Source: Ardenticatenaceae bacterium (GTDB lineage: Bacteria > Chloroflexota > Anaerolineae > Promineifilales > Promineifilaceae). From it: a DNA stretch of 54,808 bases. A program made the position numbers and the translations under genes. Shown here one piece after another: positions 33,856 through 42,900 of this stretch. The stretch spans positions 1 to 54,808 of the forward strand of contig JASJCR010000033.1 in the NCBI GenBank assembly GCA_030065875.1, in the 5' to 3' direction. The notes under the pieces were generated by a model, which was not told where the DNA came from, made no database searches, and saw only the letters and a program-made list of their open reading frames with translations. The stretch's first letter is position 1. Every line of letters starts with the position of its first letter.

Positions 33856-35478
33856 TTAGCGGCCGTACTTCTTATAAAAGGTATTGGTGAACAAACCATC
33901 TGGATCGTATTTTTGCTTCACCGCAAAAAAGCCATCAATTTCCGGATATGCCTGTCGCAGTTGAGCCTCACTAAAATATAGCTGGTACGGTAAGAAAAAG
34001 CGGCCGTCGTGTTCCAGCGTCAGCTCGATCAAATCTGAGGTGAGGGCCTCCATATGGGCGTTTCCGGCCTCATCGGCCGTCTGGTTGATGTAGAGAACCA
34101 GGGAAAACATCTCCTCAGGCGCGTAATTCAATACGTTATTTTCCTGGTGAACCACCCGCACCGAAGCGTTCAGCAGGTTGGCGTCGTGCTGACGGAGAAT
34201 ATCGCGCATGCCGTCGACAAAAGGTAAAAATTGCTCGCGTGGAATAAAGTATTCGTGCAGGATATCGGTCTCTTCTTTGAGGTCATTTTGTAAATAAAGA
34301 ACTGAATCGTGCATCGGTTCATTGCGCGTCACCATACACGCTTCACCATCGGTCATGGCCTGATTGCGGGTGACGGTGCACGATTCCAGCCGGGGCTCGA
34401 TATTTTTCTCGGCCCACCATTTGACAAAGCGCCAGTTGGGGCCAAGTTTTGAAGCGTTCAGAACGAGACGGCGCAGCTTAACCAGACCCGGCTCACCCAA
34501 TTCAGGCACTTCAGCCTCTTCCAGCGGGATGCCGGTGTGCTCATATTTGTACATGATAATTTCATCGAGCAGATTTTGCGGTGCGGTAGATAGATGGGCG
34601 TAGAAGAGGCCGATCTCCTCGTTGTCGTTGATGGTATTCTCGAACACTTCGGGAAAATCTTCCGTGCGAATCACTTCGCGGCGGGTTTCATAAATGGCGT
34701 TATCGGTGATTTCTAATTCAGCCTCGAGAATAATGCCAAAGAGGCCATAGCCACCGATGACGTGGTAAAACAGCTCCGGATTTTCAGTGGGGCTCACCCG
34801 CTCAACGGTGCCATCCGCCAGCATAATGCGCATCGATTTGATTGTATTTCCCAGTGCCCCATAATGGTGATCCATGCCGTGGGCGTTAACCGAAATCGAG
34901 CCACCGACGGTAAAAATATCTGTCGATTGCATGGCGGTGATCGCATATTGAGGGTGGATTTGATTTTGAATTTGATGCCAGGTAGCCCCGCTTTGCACTG
35001 TCACCGTCATTGCTTCTTCGTTGAGCGTAATCTCGTTAAATTCGCGAATATCGAGCACAACGCCATCTTTAGCAAAGGCGTGGCCGCCCATGCTGTGGCG
35101 CACCCCGGCAATCGAGATGTCTAAACCCTCTTCCCGAGCGTAAGTCAGCGCCTCACGAATATCATCCTCATTTTGAACCATCACAATCCCGTGTATCGCT
35201 GTCCGATTGAGGCAACTGGCGTCATTGATCGTGCCCCCGCGCTGCACCCATGGCAGGGTGATGCCGGCGATTGCCACCGGTTCCTGCGGATCAACCTGTT
35301 CGCCGGCCGGGTCGAGCGGCGAGCCGTCGGCCGCAATCACGATGGGTAAACAATCCTTGACGGCCGACGGGTCCGCCGCCAGCTGGGCCGTACGGCGGCC
35401 GATTAAAGCAGCAGCCATACCGAGAAAGATCAAAAAAATGGTTATTTTGCGGGTAAAAAAGCGTTTGATTCGGTTCAT
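33856..35478 (-). CDS. FAD-linked oxidase (PCMH-type), membrane-anchored
   Basis: 540 residues. The N terminus is basic with one hydrophobic segment (~10-30), a signal anchor. The PCMH-type FAD domain (~95-275) shows VRHSMGGHAF, whose His is a candidate for covalent FAD, then TVQSGATWHQI and VGGSISVNAHG. The C-terminal substrate domain ends QKYDPDGLFTNTFYKKYG, typical of aldonolactone-oxidase and berberine-bridge-like enzymes. It probably oxidises an alcohol or lactone outside the membrane. An Arg/Cys-rich near-duplicate (CTVTRNQAMTDGEACMVTRN) occurs around 370-390. Substrate unknown. Confidence 0.88.
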   Translation of the reverse strand: MNRIKRFFTRKITIFLIFLGMAAALIGRRTAQLAADPSAVKDCLPIVIAADGSPLDPAGEQVDPQEPVAIAGITLPWVQRGGTINDASCLNRTAIHGIVMVQNEDDIREALTYAREEGLDISIAGVRHSMGGHAFAKDGVVLDIREFNEITLNEEAMTVTVQSGATWHQIQNQIHPQYAITAMQSTDIFTVGGSISVNAHGMDHHYGALGNTIKSMRIMLADGTVERVSPTENPELFYHVIGGYGLFGIILEAELEITDNAIYETRREVIRTEDFPEVFENTINDNEEIGLFYAHLSTAPQNLLDEIIMYKYEHTGIPLEEAEVPELGEPGLVKLRRLVLNASKLGPNWRFVKWWAEKNIEPRLESCTVTRNQAMTDGEACMVTRNEPMHDSVLYLQNDLKEETDILHEYFIPREQFLPFVDGMRDILRQHDANLLNASVRVVHQENNVLNYAPEEMFSLVLYINQTADEAGNAHMEALTSDLIELTLEHDGRFFLPYQLYFSEAQLRQAYPEIDGFFAVKQKYDPDGLFTNTFYKKYGR

Positions 35479-35482
35479 TGAT

Positions 35483-35640
35483 AGCTCACTAGCTCGGCCC
35501 TGCGGGCCTGTCAGGGTTTTAGCACGGGGCTACGCCCCTTTTAGCTCGGTGCTGCGCACCTCTCAGCTTTTAGCTATCAGCTGAAGGCTGAAAGGCGCTT
35601 CGCGCCGGGCTAAAAGCTAAAAGGCCCGTAGGGCCGTGCT
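35483..35640. repeat. Palindromic ~22-nt repeat array (AGCTCGGTGCTGCGCACC type)
   Basis: Consecutive units each contain a different short palindrome (GGCCCTGCGGGCC, GGGGCTACGCCCC, GGTGCTGCGCACC, GGCGCTTCGCGCC) separated by TTTTAGCT/CTCAGC words. The second half is in inverted orientation (GGCTAAAAGCTAAAAGGCCC). A related array is at 37379-37556. The two arrays bracket the next two genes. Confidence 0.8.
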
Positions 35641-36772
35641 AATAATCAAATATGTGTTCCAAAACGACCTGGTCCTCATTCAGGCTGAGTAAGACCGTAT
35701 GCAGATCCACCACTGGGACGGTGACCACCAATCGTTTTTGCTGGGGATCTGAGAGATAGGTCAAAGATTGCAGCACCTCGCCCGGCTGACTGTAATTGTA
35801 ACCCTCAGGAACGAGAAGGGTAATGAGAATATCGTCATTGCCGGCAATTTCTTTGAACGTCAGCCCGGCCGCGGCCAGGCGGGGCACAATTTGGGTCACC
35901 GGTTCGTAACGGGGCATGGTGATAATGGCGGCGTCATCAGCGAGCGGTTTGACCAGCGACACATCCGTTTCTCCAGCAATTATATTTTCATCAAAGTTGA
36001 GGACCCACATTTGGGTTTCAAAATTGATTTCGCTCAGGACGTTATCGCGGCCGGAATCCAGCAGCGCCCCGTACCCGGCTTTGATGGCGTATTCGGTGGT
36101 TAGCACCAGTTTACGCTCCCATTTGCGTACCGGCCGAGGCCCCCAAAGATCGGTTTCGTTCCACAACCCTTCCAGTTTTTCCCAAAACGGGAATTTGAAC
36201 CAGGGGATGGTGTGGATAAACTCCCCGTATTCAACGGCAACCTGTTGAGCGTACACTTCTTCCTCGGTAGGTTCCGGTCCGCCAATCGTTTCGAAGATTC
36301 GGCCGAGCGTCTTTTCGTATCCGCCGCGGACGGCGGTTTCGACGGTGAAGCTAACCCCGATGACCCCCAAAATAATCTGGTATTCCCCGTTAAACGGATA
36401 ATCATCGCGGGTTTGGCGACAGACCGTGTAGTAGGTCGACCAGAACTGGCGGATCGCCTGCCCGTACGAAAAGCGGCTCGGCCGGTTATCGGCCAGGAAT
36501 GCGCCGTATTCATCCGCGTTAAAGACGATATACCATTCCGGTAGGGTGAGGTAGGTTTGTTCTTCGTTGCGGGCATAATCGGGCAAATCGGCCGTTTCCG
36601 GTAACAGCTCGACCACCGGGAAATCGGCTGCTTCTTTGGGATCCCACATGCGGCACTGCACCACGGCCCCAAGCAGCGGGAAAATGACGATGGCGGCCAG
36701 GGCCAGCAGGGCGATTTGGGCAAGCCGTTTAAAGAGGTTCCGTTTCTTCTTGGGTTTTTCTTTATTTCGCAT
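35639..36772 (-). CDS. Membrane-anchored protein of unknown function
   Basis: 377 residues with a Lys/Arg-rich start, one hydrophobic helix (~16-40) and a large soluble domain predicted outside. Recognisable stretches are TYLTLPEWYIVFNADEYGAF and FWSTYY. I recall no named family. There are Cys residues just after the helix and at ~118 but no enzyme motif. It overlaps the following membrane gene by 11 bp and its stop lies within the repeat array boundary. It may be functionally tied to the FAD oxidase on the same strand. Confidence 0.65.
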   Translation of the reverse strand: MRNKEKPKKKRNLFKRLAQIALLALAAIVIFPLLGAVVQCRMWDPKEAADFPVVELLPETADLPDYARNEEQTYLTLPEWYIVFNADEYGAFLADNRPSRFSYGQAIRQFWSTYYTVCRQTRDDYPFNGEYQIILGVIGVSFTVETAVRGGYEKTLGRIFETIGGPEPTEEEVYAQQVAVEYGEFIHTIPWFKFPFWEKLEGLWNETDLWGPRPVRKWERKLVLTTEYAIKAGYGALLDSGRDNVLSEINFETQMWVLNFDENIIAGETDVSLVKPLADDAAIITMPRYEPVTQIVPRLAAAGLTFKEIAGNDDILITLLVPEGYNYSQPGEVLQSLTYLSDPQQKRLVVTVPVVDLHTVLLSLNEDQVVLEHIFDY

Positions 36773-37196
36773 AGGCCGGACGGACGCGCGTTAAATAAAA
36801 GCCGATAAAAACCGCCAGTCCCCCAATCAAGATGTGGGGAAGATTGGCCAGAAAGCGGGTCATAAACGGCAGGGGGGTTGGCCCATAAATAAAAAGACCG
36901 GCGTCGAGGTACGCCTGGCCAAAAATTAAACCAACAACCCCATCCAATCCGTAAATCAGGCCAAAAATTTTAAAGTAGTTGACCGATGCCCGTACGGAAA
37001 CATAAGCGGCCACGGCCGCCCACACGCCCGAGAAGAAGTGGAGCAAATCATCCCAGATATCGAGCGAAAAAAGACCAAACAAGACCCCATTTTCATCGGC
37101 CAGGCCCGGTAAATAGGCCAGCGAGGCGATGAAAAAAAACATGAAGGCGTAAACCCAGGCTGCTTTTTGAAAAAAGTTGATATTCTTCCAATTCAC
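36762..37196 (-). CDS. Small polytopic membrane protein
   Basis: 144 residues from GTG 37196, selected because AGGAGG lies 6 nt upstream; the longer reading to 37322 would place that ribosome site inside the gene. It has four hydrophobic segments and the motif DDLLHFFSGVWAA, typical of small integral proteins (DUF-type) with a conserved His. It is first in a two-gene unit with the anchored protein above. Function unknown. Confidence 0.7.
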   Translation of the reverse strand: MNWKNINFFQKAAWVYAFMFFFIASLAYLPGLADENGVLFGLFSLDIWDDLLHFFSGVWAAVAAYVSVRASVNYFKIFGLIYGLDGVVGLIFGQAYLDAGLFIYGPTPLPFMTRFLANLPHILIGGLAVFIGFYLTRVRPAYAK

Positions 37197-37378
37197 GTCA
37201 TCCCTCCTGAATTGCATGAGTGAACTTAACGGTTTTTTAAACCCGCTTATTATCCAATAGCCACGGGCTGTTAAATTACCATTAATGTCGGTGTTCGGGT
37301 AGGGAGTTTTTGGTTTCACCAACTTTCCTACAAACCTTCATAAAATTTTCACAACTTTAGATCAGGATATTAGGGAAT

Positions 37379-37556
37379 TAGCTCGGTGCTGCGCACCGTT
37401 TAGCGCGGCCCTACGGGCCTTTTAGCTACTAGCACGGCGCGAAGCGCCTTTCAGCATTCAGCTGTCAGCTAAAAGCTGAGAGGTGCGCAGCACCGAGCGA
37501 ACAGGCCCGTAGGGCCGTGCTAATCTGCTAACAGGCTCGCAGAGCCGTGCTGAGAG
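37379..37556. repeat. Palindromic ~22-nt repeat array, second copy
   Basis: This array uses the same words as 35483-35640 (AGCTCGGTGCTGCGCACC, GGCCCTACGGGCC, GGCGCGAAGCGCC), again with a turn in the middle (CAGCTGTCAGCTAAAAGCTG). It fills most of the gap between the divergent genes at 37196 and 37590. Confidence 0.8.
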
Positions 37557-37589
37557 CAGCGCAGCTGCGAGCCACAAGGAGTAAAAATA

Positions 37590-38060
37590 ATGTTTAGATT
37601 TCGTCGGACGCGGTTTTTACCGTTTATTGTTTTTGGATTGTTTGTGCTGTTGATTTTAGGCAGTTTTCGTTCCATGACGGCCCGCTCTTCATATATGCGC
37701 GGGTTTTATGATGGTCAGGCGTCTGTACAGCAGGCTCCGCCACCGGTAGCTGAAGGGGATGGTGAAGCGGCCGCTCCCGCTCAAAGTGCACCTCAGCCGT
37801 ACGCCCATGATCGCGGTCATTTTGGCCACGGCTATTATCATGGTCATCGAGGCCCCGGCGTGTTTGGCTTTCTGCTTTTCCTGTTTTTTGGCCTGCTGTT
37901 CTTTAAATTTATCGGCCGCATGATTTGGGGGCGTAGAGGGCGGTGGCATCATGGTTATGGCCCCCACGACCACGGTCCGGGTGGAAGAGGCCCCGATTCT
38001 CGCAGCCGGAAAGAACGGTACTTTGACGAAAATCCGGATGAAACGGTGATGGAAATGTAA
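37590..38060 (+). CDS. Histidine-rich two-helix membrane protein
   Basis: 156 residues, with AAGGAG 9 nt before the ATG. Membrane helices are at ~11-29 and ~89-111. The loop and the C-terminal tail are rich in His and Gly (HDRGHFGHGYYHGHRG; WHHGYGPHDHGPGG), which suggests metal binding. It precedes a response regulator and a sensor kinase on the same strand and may be an envelope sensor or target of that pair (inference). No named family. Confidence 0.7.
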   Translation: MFRFRRTRFLPFIVFGLFVLLILGSFRSMTARSSYMRGFYDGQASVQQAPPPVAEGDGEAAAPAQSAPQPYAHDRGHFGHGYYHGHRGPGVFGFLLFLFFGLLFFKFIGRMIWGRRGRWHHGYGPHDHGPGGRGPDSRSRKERYFDENPDETVMEM

Positions 38061-38062
38061 AC

Positions 38063-38127
38063 AGACCATTGACTTCAGACCTCAGATTTCAGTCTGTGGT
38101 CTGTTGTCTGTCGTCTGTTGTCTGATT
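38063..38127. repeat. Heptamer array (TCTGTTG words)
   Basis: About nine 7-mers, beginning CTTCAGA/CCTCAGA and ending TCTGTTG/TCTGTCG, fill the gap before the response regulator. Confidence 0.8.
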
Positions 38128-38138
38128 AAACTTGTATC

Positions 38139-38819
38139 ATGAACGAACTCATCCTCGTCGTTGATGACGAACCCAAAATCACCAAGCTTGCCCGAGATTA
38201 TCTGGAGAAGGCGGGTTACCGGGTGATTGAAAGTGCCGACGGTCGGGAAGCGCTGTCAATTTTTCGCCACGAGCAGCCGGCCTTGATTGTGCTGGATCTC
38301 AATTTGCCCGGGATGGATGGGCTTGATCTATGCCGTACAATCCGACGTGAATCGGATGTGCCGATCATCATGTTAACCGCGCGGGTTGAAGAAACCGATC
38401 AATTAATCGGTTTGGAACTGGGTGCGGATGATTACATCACCAAGCCGTTTTCGCCCCGCACGCTTGTCGCTCGTATTCGGGCGGTGCTGCGTCGGGCGGG
38501 CGGCGAAGTGCATCAACCCAATATTTTTCGCGCGGCCGATCTGGAAATCGACCGTTTGGGCTTTCGAGTGACGCGCAATGGGGAGAATATTTCCCTTTCA
38601 CGAACGGAATTTAATTTGCTTTTGCTGCTGGCCGAATCTCAAGGGCAGGCGTTTACTCGGGCTCAAATTTTGAACGCCCTGCACGGTTATGCCTATGAAG
38701 GATATGATCGCAGCGTTGATGCCCACATCAAAAATTTGCGGCGCAAACTCGAACCCGATCCGGTTAACCCCAACTATATCTTGACGGTGTTCGGGGTGGG
38801 GTATAAGTTTGGAGAGTGA
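38139..38819 (+). CDS. OmpR/PhoB-family response regulator
   Basis: 226 residues. The receiver domain (~1-118) has acidic residues VVDDE, the phospho-acceptor Asp in LDLNLPGMDG and the conserved Lys in YITKPFSP. The C-terminal winged helix (~130-225) has SRTEFNLLLLL and DRSVDAHIKNLRRKLE, ending with VFGVGYKFGE. It is phosphorylated by the kinase encoded next and binds DNA; targets unknown, plausibly including the His-rich membrane gene upstream. Confidence 0.95.
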   Translation: MNELILVVDDEPKITKLARDYLEKAGYRVIESADGREALSIFRHEQPALIVLDLNLPGMDGLDLCRTIRRESDVPIIMLTARVEETDQLIGLELGADDYITKPFSPRTLVARIRAVLRRAGGEVHQPNIFRAADLEIDRLGFRVTRNGENISLSRTEFNLLLLLAESQGQAFTRAQILNALHGYAYEGYDRSVDAHIKNLRRKLEPDPVNPNYILTVFGVGYKFGE

Positions 38820-38820
38820 T

Positions 38821-38904
38821 CAATATTCAATAATCAATGGTCAATGGTCAATTTTCAATTGAGGTTGTCCATCATTGATTAATGAGTATTGACCATTGAA
38901 AATT
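38821..38904. repeat. Heptamer array with inverted half (GTCAATG / CATTGAC words)
   Basis: 7-mers of the ATCAATG/GTCAATT type are followed after GAGGTTGTCC by reverse-complement words (TTGATTA, TTGACCATTG). They form a potential hairpin between the regulator and kinase genes and might lower expression of the kinase. Confidence 0.8.
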
Positions 38905-39993
38905 ATGAAACGTTTTCCACATCACTGGAGGCATAAACAACAACACTCACGGCGCCGCGGCCGGCGGGTCTTTTTTCGCTTTCTGGTGGTTTTTGGGCTG
39001 ATTGTGGCTCTGATCATTGGGGCGATGGGCATGCTGGCCGGCCTCCTGACCCGCTGGGGTGGTGGCAGCCAGTCGATGACCCTTTTGGTTTGGATCGGCG
39101 GCATTGTGATTGCCATCGCCCTGCCGCTGATGGCCATCCGTCTGGCGATTGGCGCATTTCGCAGCATTGCCGTGCCGCTGACCGAGGTGATGGAAGCGGC
39201 CGAAGCGGTTTCAAAAGGGGATCTGTCGGTCCGGGTGACCGTGCCATCTCGCGGGGAGTTTTCCGGCTTGACCAAAGCGTTTAATCACATGGTCTCTGAA
39301 CTGGCTTTAGCAGATGAGCGACGACGGAACCTCACGGCCGATGTGGCCCACGAGCTGCGGACCCCGCTGCACATTATCCAGGGCAATCTCGAAGGCATTA
39401 TTGATGGGGTGTACGTCCCGAACAAAGAGCATATTGAGTCGACCCTGGAGGAAACCCATCTTCTGGGGCGACTGGTTGAAGATCTGCGCATTTTGTCTCA
39501 GGCTGAGGCCGGTCAGCTGCCGCTGCGTCGCGAAACGGTTGAAATTGGGGCTCTTCTGCGCGATGTAGAGACCTCATTTTCTGGACAGGCGGCCGCGGCC
39601 GGGGTCGTTTTGGCCGTTGACAGCGGAGAGAATCTCCGGATCGAAGCTGACTACGATCGACTGCTGCAAATTACCAATAATTTGGTTTCCAACGCCCTCC
39701 GGCATACCCATGCGGGAGGAACAATCGCCCTAAAAGGAACGGCCGCGGAAGAGGACGCCGTTCAAATTCAGGTGATTGATACTGGTGAAGGGATCCTTGA
39801 GGATGAACTGCCGTTTATTTTTGACCGCTTCTGGCGTGGGGACAAGGCCCGCACCCATCAAAGCGGGTCGACCGGTCTTGGGTTGGCGATCGCTCAGCAG
39901 CTGGTGCGGGCGATGGAGGGGGAGATCAAGGTAGAAAGTCGGGTGGGAGACGGGACCTCTTTTTCACTAGTTTTTCCCAGGCTAATGGATTAG
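38905..39993 (+). CDS. Sensor histidine kinase
   Basis: 362 residues from ATG 38905 (a TTG 9 nt upstream is less likely). It has two membrane helices (~20-48 and ~57-82), a HAMP segment (~85-137), a HisKA dimerisation helix with the phospho-acceptor in DVAHELRTPLH, and an HATPase domain with NLVSNALRHT, DTGEGI and GLGLAIAQQL. There is almost no extracellular loop, so it probably senses within the membrane or through a partner such as the His-rich protein upstream. Confidence 0.95.
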   Translation: MKRFPHHWRHKQQHSRRRGRRVFFRFLVVFGLIVALIIGAMGMLAGLLTRWGGGSQSMTLLVWIGGIVIAIALPLMAIRLAIGAFRSIAVPLTEVMEAAEAVSKGDLSVRVTVPSRGEFSGLTKAFNHMVSELALADERRRNLTADVAHELRTPLHIIQGNLEGIIDGVYVPNKEHIESTLEETHLLGRLVEDLRILSQAEAGQLPLRRETVEIGALLRDVETSFSGQAAAAGVVLAVDSGENLRIEADYDRLLQITNNLVSNALRHTHAGGTIALKGTAAEEDAVQIQVIDTGEGILEDELPFIFDRFWRGDKARTHQSGSTGLGLAIAQQLVRAMEGEIKVESRVGDGTSFSLVFPRLMD

Positions 39994-39998
39994 CATGA

Positions 39999-42900
39999 TC
40001 AGGGGGCACAGAGCTCATAAGGGTGGACGGCCGGATCGCACGTTGGAGCCTGATACGGCTGGAGCAGGTCGGCCGACCGCATCGTCTCGGGATTAACGGT
40101 GTAGAGGGAATCAATTTCGGAAACGACTTGAAAAACCGGCCGGGAGCTAAAGCCGCCCATCATCACCGCTTCTTCCTGCTCCACGGCACTCAAAATTTCT
40201 TCGTGACTTTTTTCCCCTTCTTTCCAGTGATCGTAGTAAGTGGCCACTTGATACCGAGAGCGATTAATAATTTTCAAATCGGTCCTTTGGGCTTCCACCA
40301 GCTGATAATATTCTAAAACAACCGAAGTAGACCAATCAGCCACCAAAACCGCATCAGAGGGGGCCTCAGCCATGATGGTTTGAGCGATGACGACATTGGT
40401 TTGGTTTTGGCTGAGGTCGTTTTGTGGCCACTGGGCCCAGAATAAAAAAAGCAGAGGCAGAGAGGCCAAGATCGGTCCTGCCGCTCTGAAATTGATCAGA
40501 TTGATACGTTGGCGCACCTGCTCCAAAATAAACTTCAGCCCCACAGCCAACCACAACGCCCAAATCAAATAGCTGGGTAAAAACATCGTGTGTTTGTCGA
40601 TGACGTTGTAATTGACGTAAAAAGCGGTGTGAGCGCAGAAGATGAGCAGCAGAAAGACGGCCGTTGACCGTTTATGGCGAAGCAGAATCCCCAAGCCTAT
40701 CAGGCCGAGAGCAAAACCGACCGGCGTAAACGATTCGATAAGCTGCCCCATAAACAACCACGCCTCCTGAAGAAGATCGGCAGCGGAATAGCCGGTAGCA
40801 AAAATATGATACGCTTCACCGGAAATCATCCACAAAACGCCGCGTAAGGTGGTGAGGTTGACATCATAGTAATCGGCGACGTAATTAAGCGATGGGTCGG
40901 CCGCATAGCGCAGAGGCAAATAAAGGTACAAAATGAGAGGGATCATGGCCAGCAGACCGATATTCGCTAATTTTGCCAGAGAGAGGCGGCGACGCTGCTC
41001 CCAAAACAGATAAGCCACGGCCGGGGCCAAAAAAATGACCGAGACGTGATTGGTCATTCCCAATCCTGCACAAAAAACACCAGCATACAAAAAGCGGTCG
41101 CCCCGATTTTCTCGCCAGCCGAGAAAAAAATAAATCGCGCCAATTGTGACCAGGGTGTTGAGGGTATAAACTTCGGCCACAACCGACATCGACCAAAAAT
41201 AGGGGGACACGCCTAACATCAGCGCGGCCAAGGCGGAGGCCAGAACGTGACGCGTTACAGAAAAAGCGGTCAGGTACAGCCCGGAAATGGTTAAGGCACT
41301 AAAAACAGCGGTCATCAGATTGACGCGATAGGCCACATCACCGGCCGGCAGCAGGGTAAACAGCTTGCCCAGGAGTAAAAAAAGGGGATAGCCGCTGGGG
41401 TGAACAATACCCAACGTATAAGCGCCAGTGACCAGCTCGGCGCTGTCGTATCCCACCACGCTTGGAGCCAGAGTCATCCCGTAAACCGCCAGCATAAACG
41501 CCCCGATCACGCCTGCTGTCAGAATGATTTTTCGTTTTGACGGGGGGGAGGTAAACTGAACAGAAGTCAATAACCCTAAGATCGCCAGAAGAAAAAATGC
41601 CCCTCTCCATTGTGTGGGAGGGGGAGAATCCTGACCGTTTTGACGAGCCAAATCTCCCCCAGGTGGCGGAAGAAAGCCGGAATCTTCACCGCCATAGAGG
41701 GAGGGGGCTGTCGGCTGGGGGGTCCGCGTGGGAATGACAATTGTGGCGGTTGGTTCCGGGGTGGGGGTCGGAATAAAACGCGTCAGGCAAGTTTCCGCAT
41801 CGGGAACCCCATCCCCACCAATTTCGCCGCGCAAGAAGGTGTCGTAGGTGAGAATCTCCTCCAGCGAGAGTTCCCCTGTATTTAAAACCGGATGGGTTAG
41901 ATCCGCCAGATCAACCTCCACAAAAGACCCTTCCGGAATGATGTTTTGTTCAGCGACATTAAAATAACCGCACGTCCCTTCAAAGCAGGAAAGCTTGAGC
42001 AAATTGGCCGTTGCGCCGTAGTCGGCCGCCATACACGACCCGAAGACAAAGCTGCTGAGCTGGCTGTCCTGACTGAAGTTGAGTTCAACCCCGCTGGGAT
42101 ACGCCCCGGTTTCAATAAATATATGCGATCCCTTGTCCAGGATTAAGTTGGCCGATGTGTTGGTGACCTCGCGTACCTGGAGGGCGGTTTGCGGAAAGCC
42201 ATAGAGAGAGGCATCTTTAAAATCAGCACCGCCGGTATGATTAATTTGCAGCTGCAGCGGCAGATCACCGCCGGCCACCGACTCTCTTTCCCGCACCACG
42301 ATTCGATCAGGGCCTACAAACGCCACCGCCACCTGCCCGGTCTCGGGTGCAATAAACGGGGTGGGGGTGAGCGTCGGAAGTGGGGTGGGGGTTGGCGTGT
42401 AAGCGGCAATGGTTTGGGCGATCGCCTGCTCCGCGTACACCGCCTCGGCCGTGGCATCCTCAAAAAAGCGAGTTTGTTCAGCCAGCAGGGCTTCTGCTTC
42501 GGCCGTGGCCTGCGCGGTTGTCTGCTGACCGGATCGAATAAAGAATCCGATGATAATGGCCGCAATCAGAACCACTGCTCCCACGATACCGCCGGTAATC
42601 ATCGTTTGCCGGCGACGGGTTTCGCGGGCTTCATCCTGCATGCGCTTGGTGCGGCTGGGGTCTGCTGTCTGGATAATTGCCGCCGAAACGTTGTCATCCG
42701 CATCACGACCCAGGGCGAACGAGACCAGGCTGCGAGCCGCTTTTTCCCCTTCCTGGTTCATCAGTACCCGGATAATTTCGTCTTCGGTGACGTAGGGGCT
42801 GCCGGTGCGAGCGATTTTGGTTAACCCATCAGAACAAACGAGAACCGAATCTCCCATCTTGAGCTGAATGCCGCTGCGGCCGCGTTTTTCCGCCAGTTTC

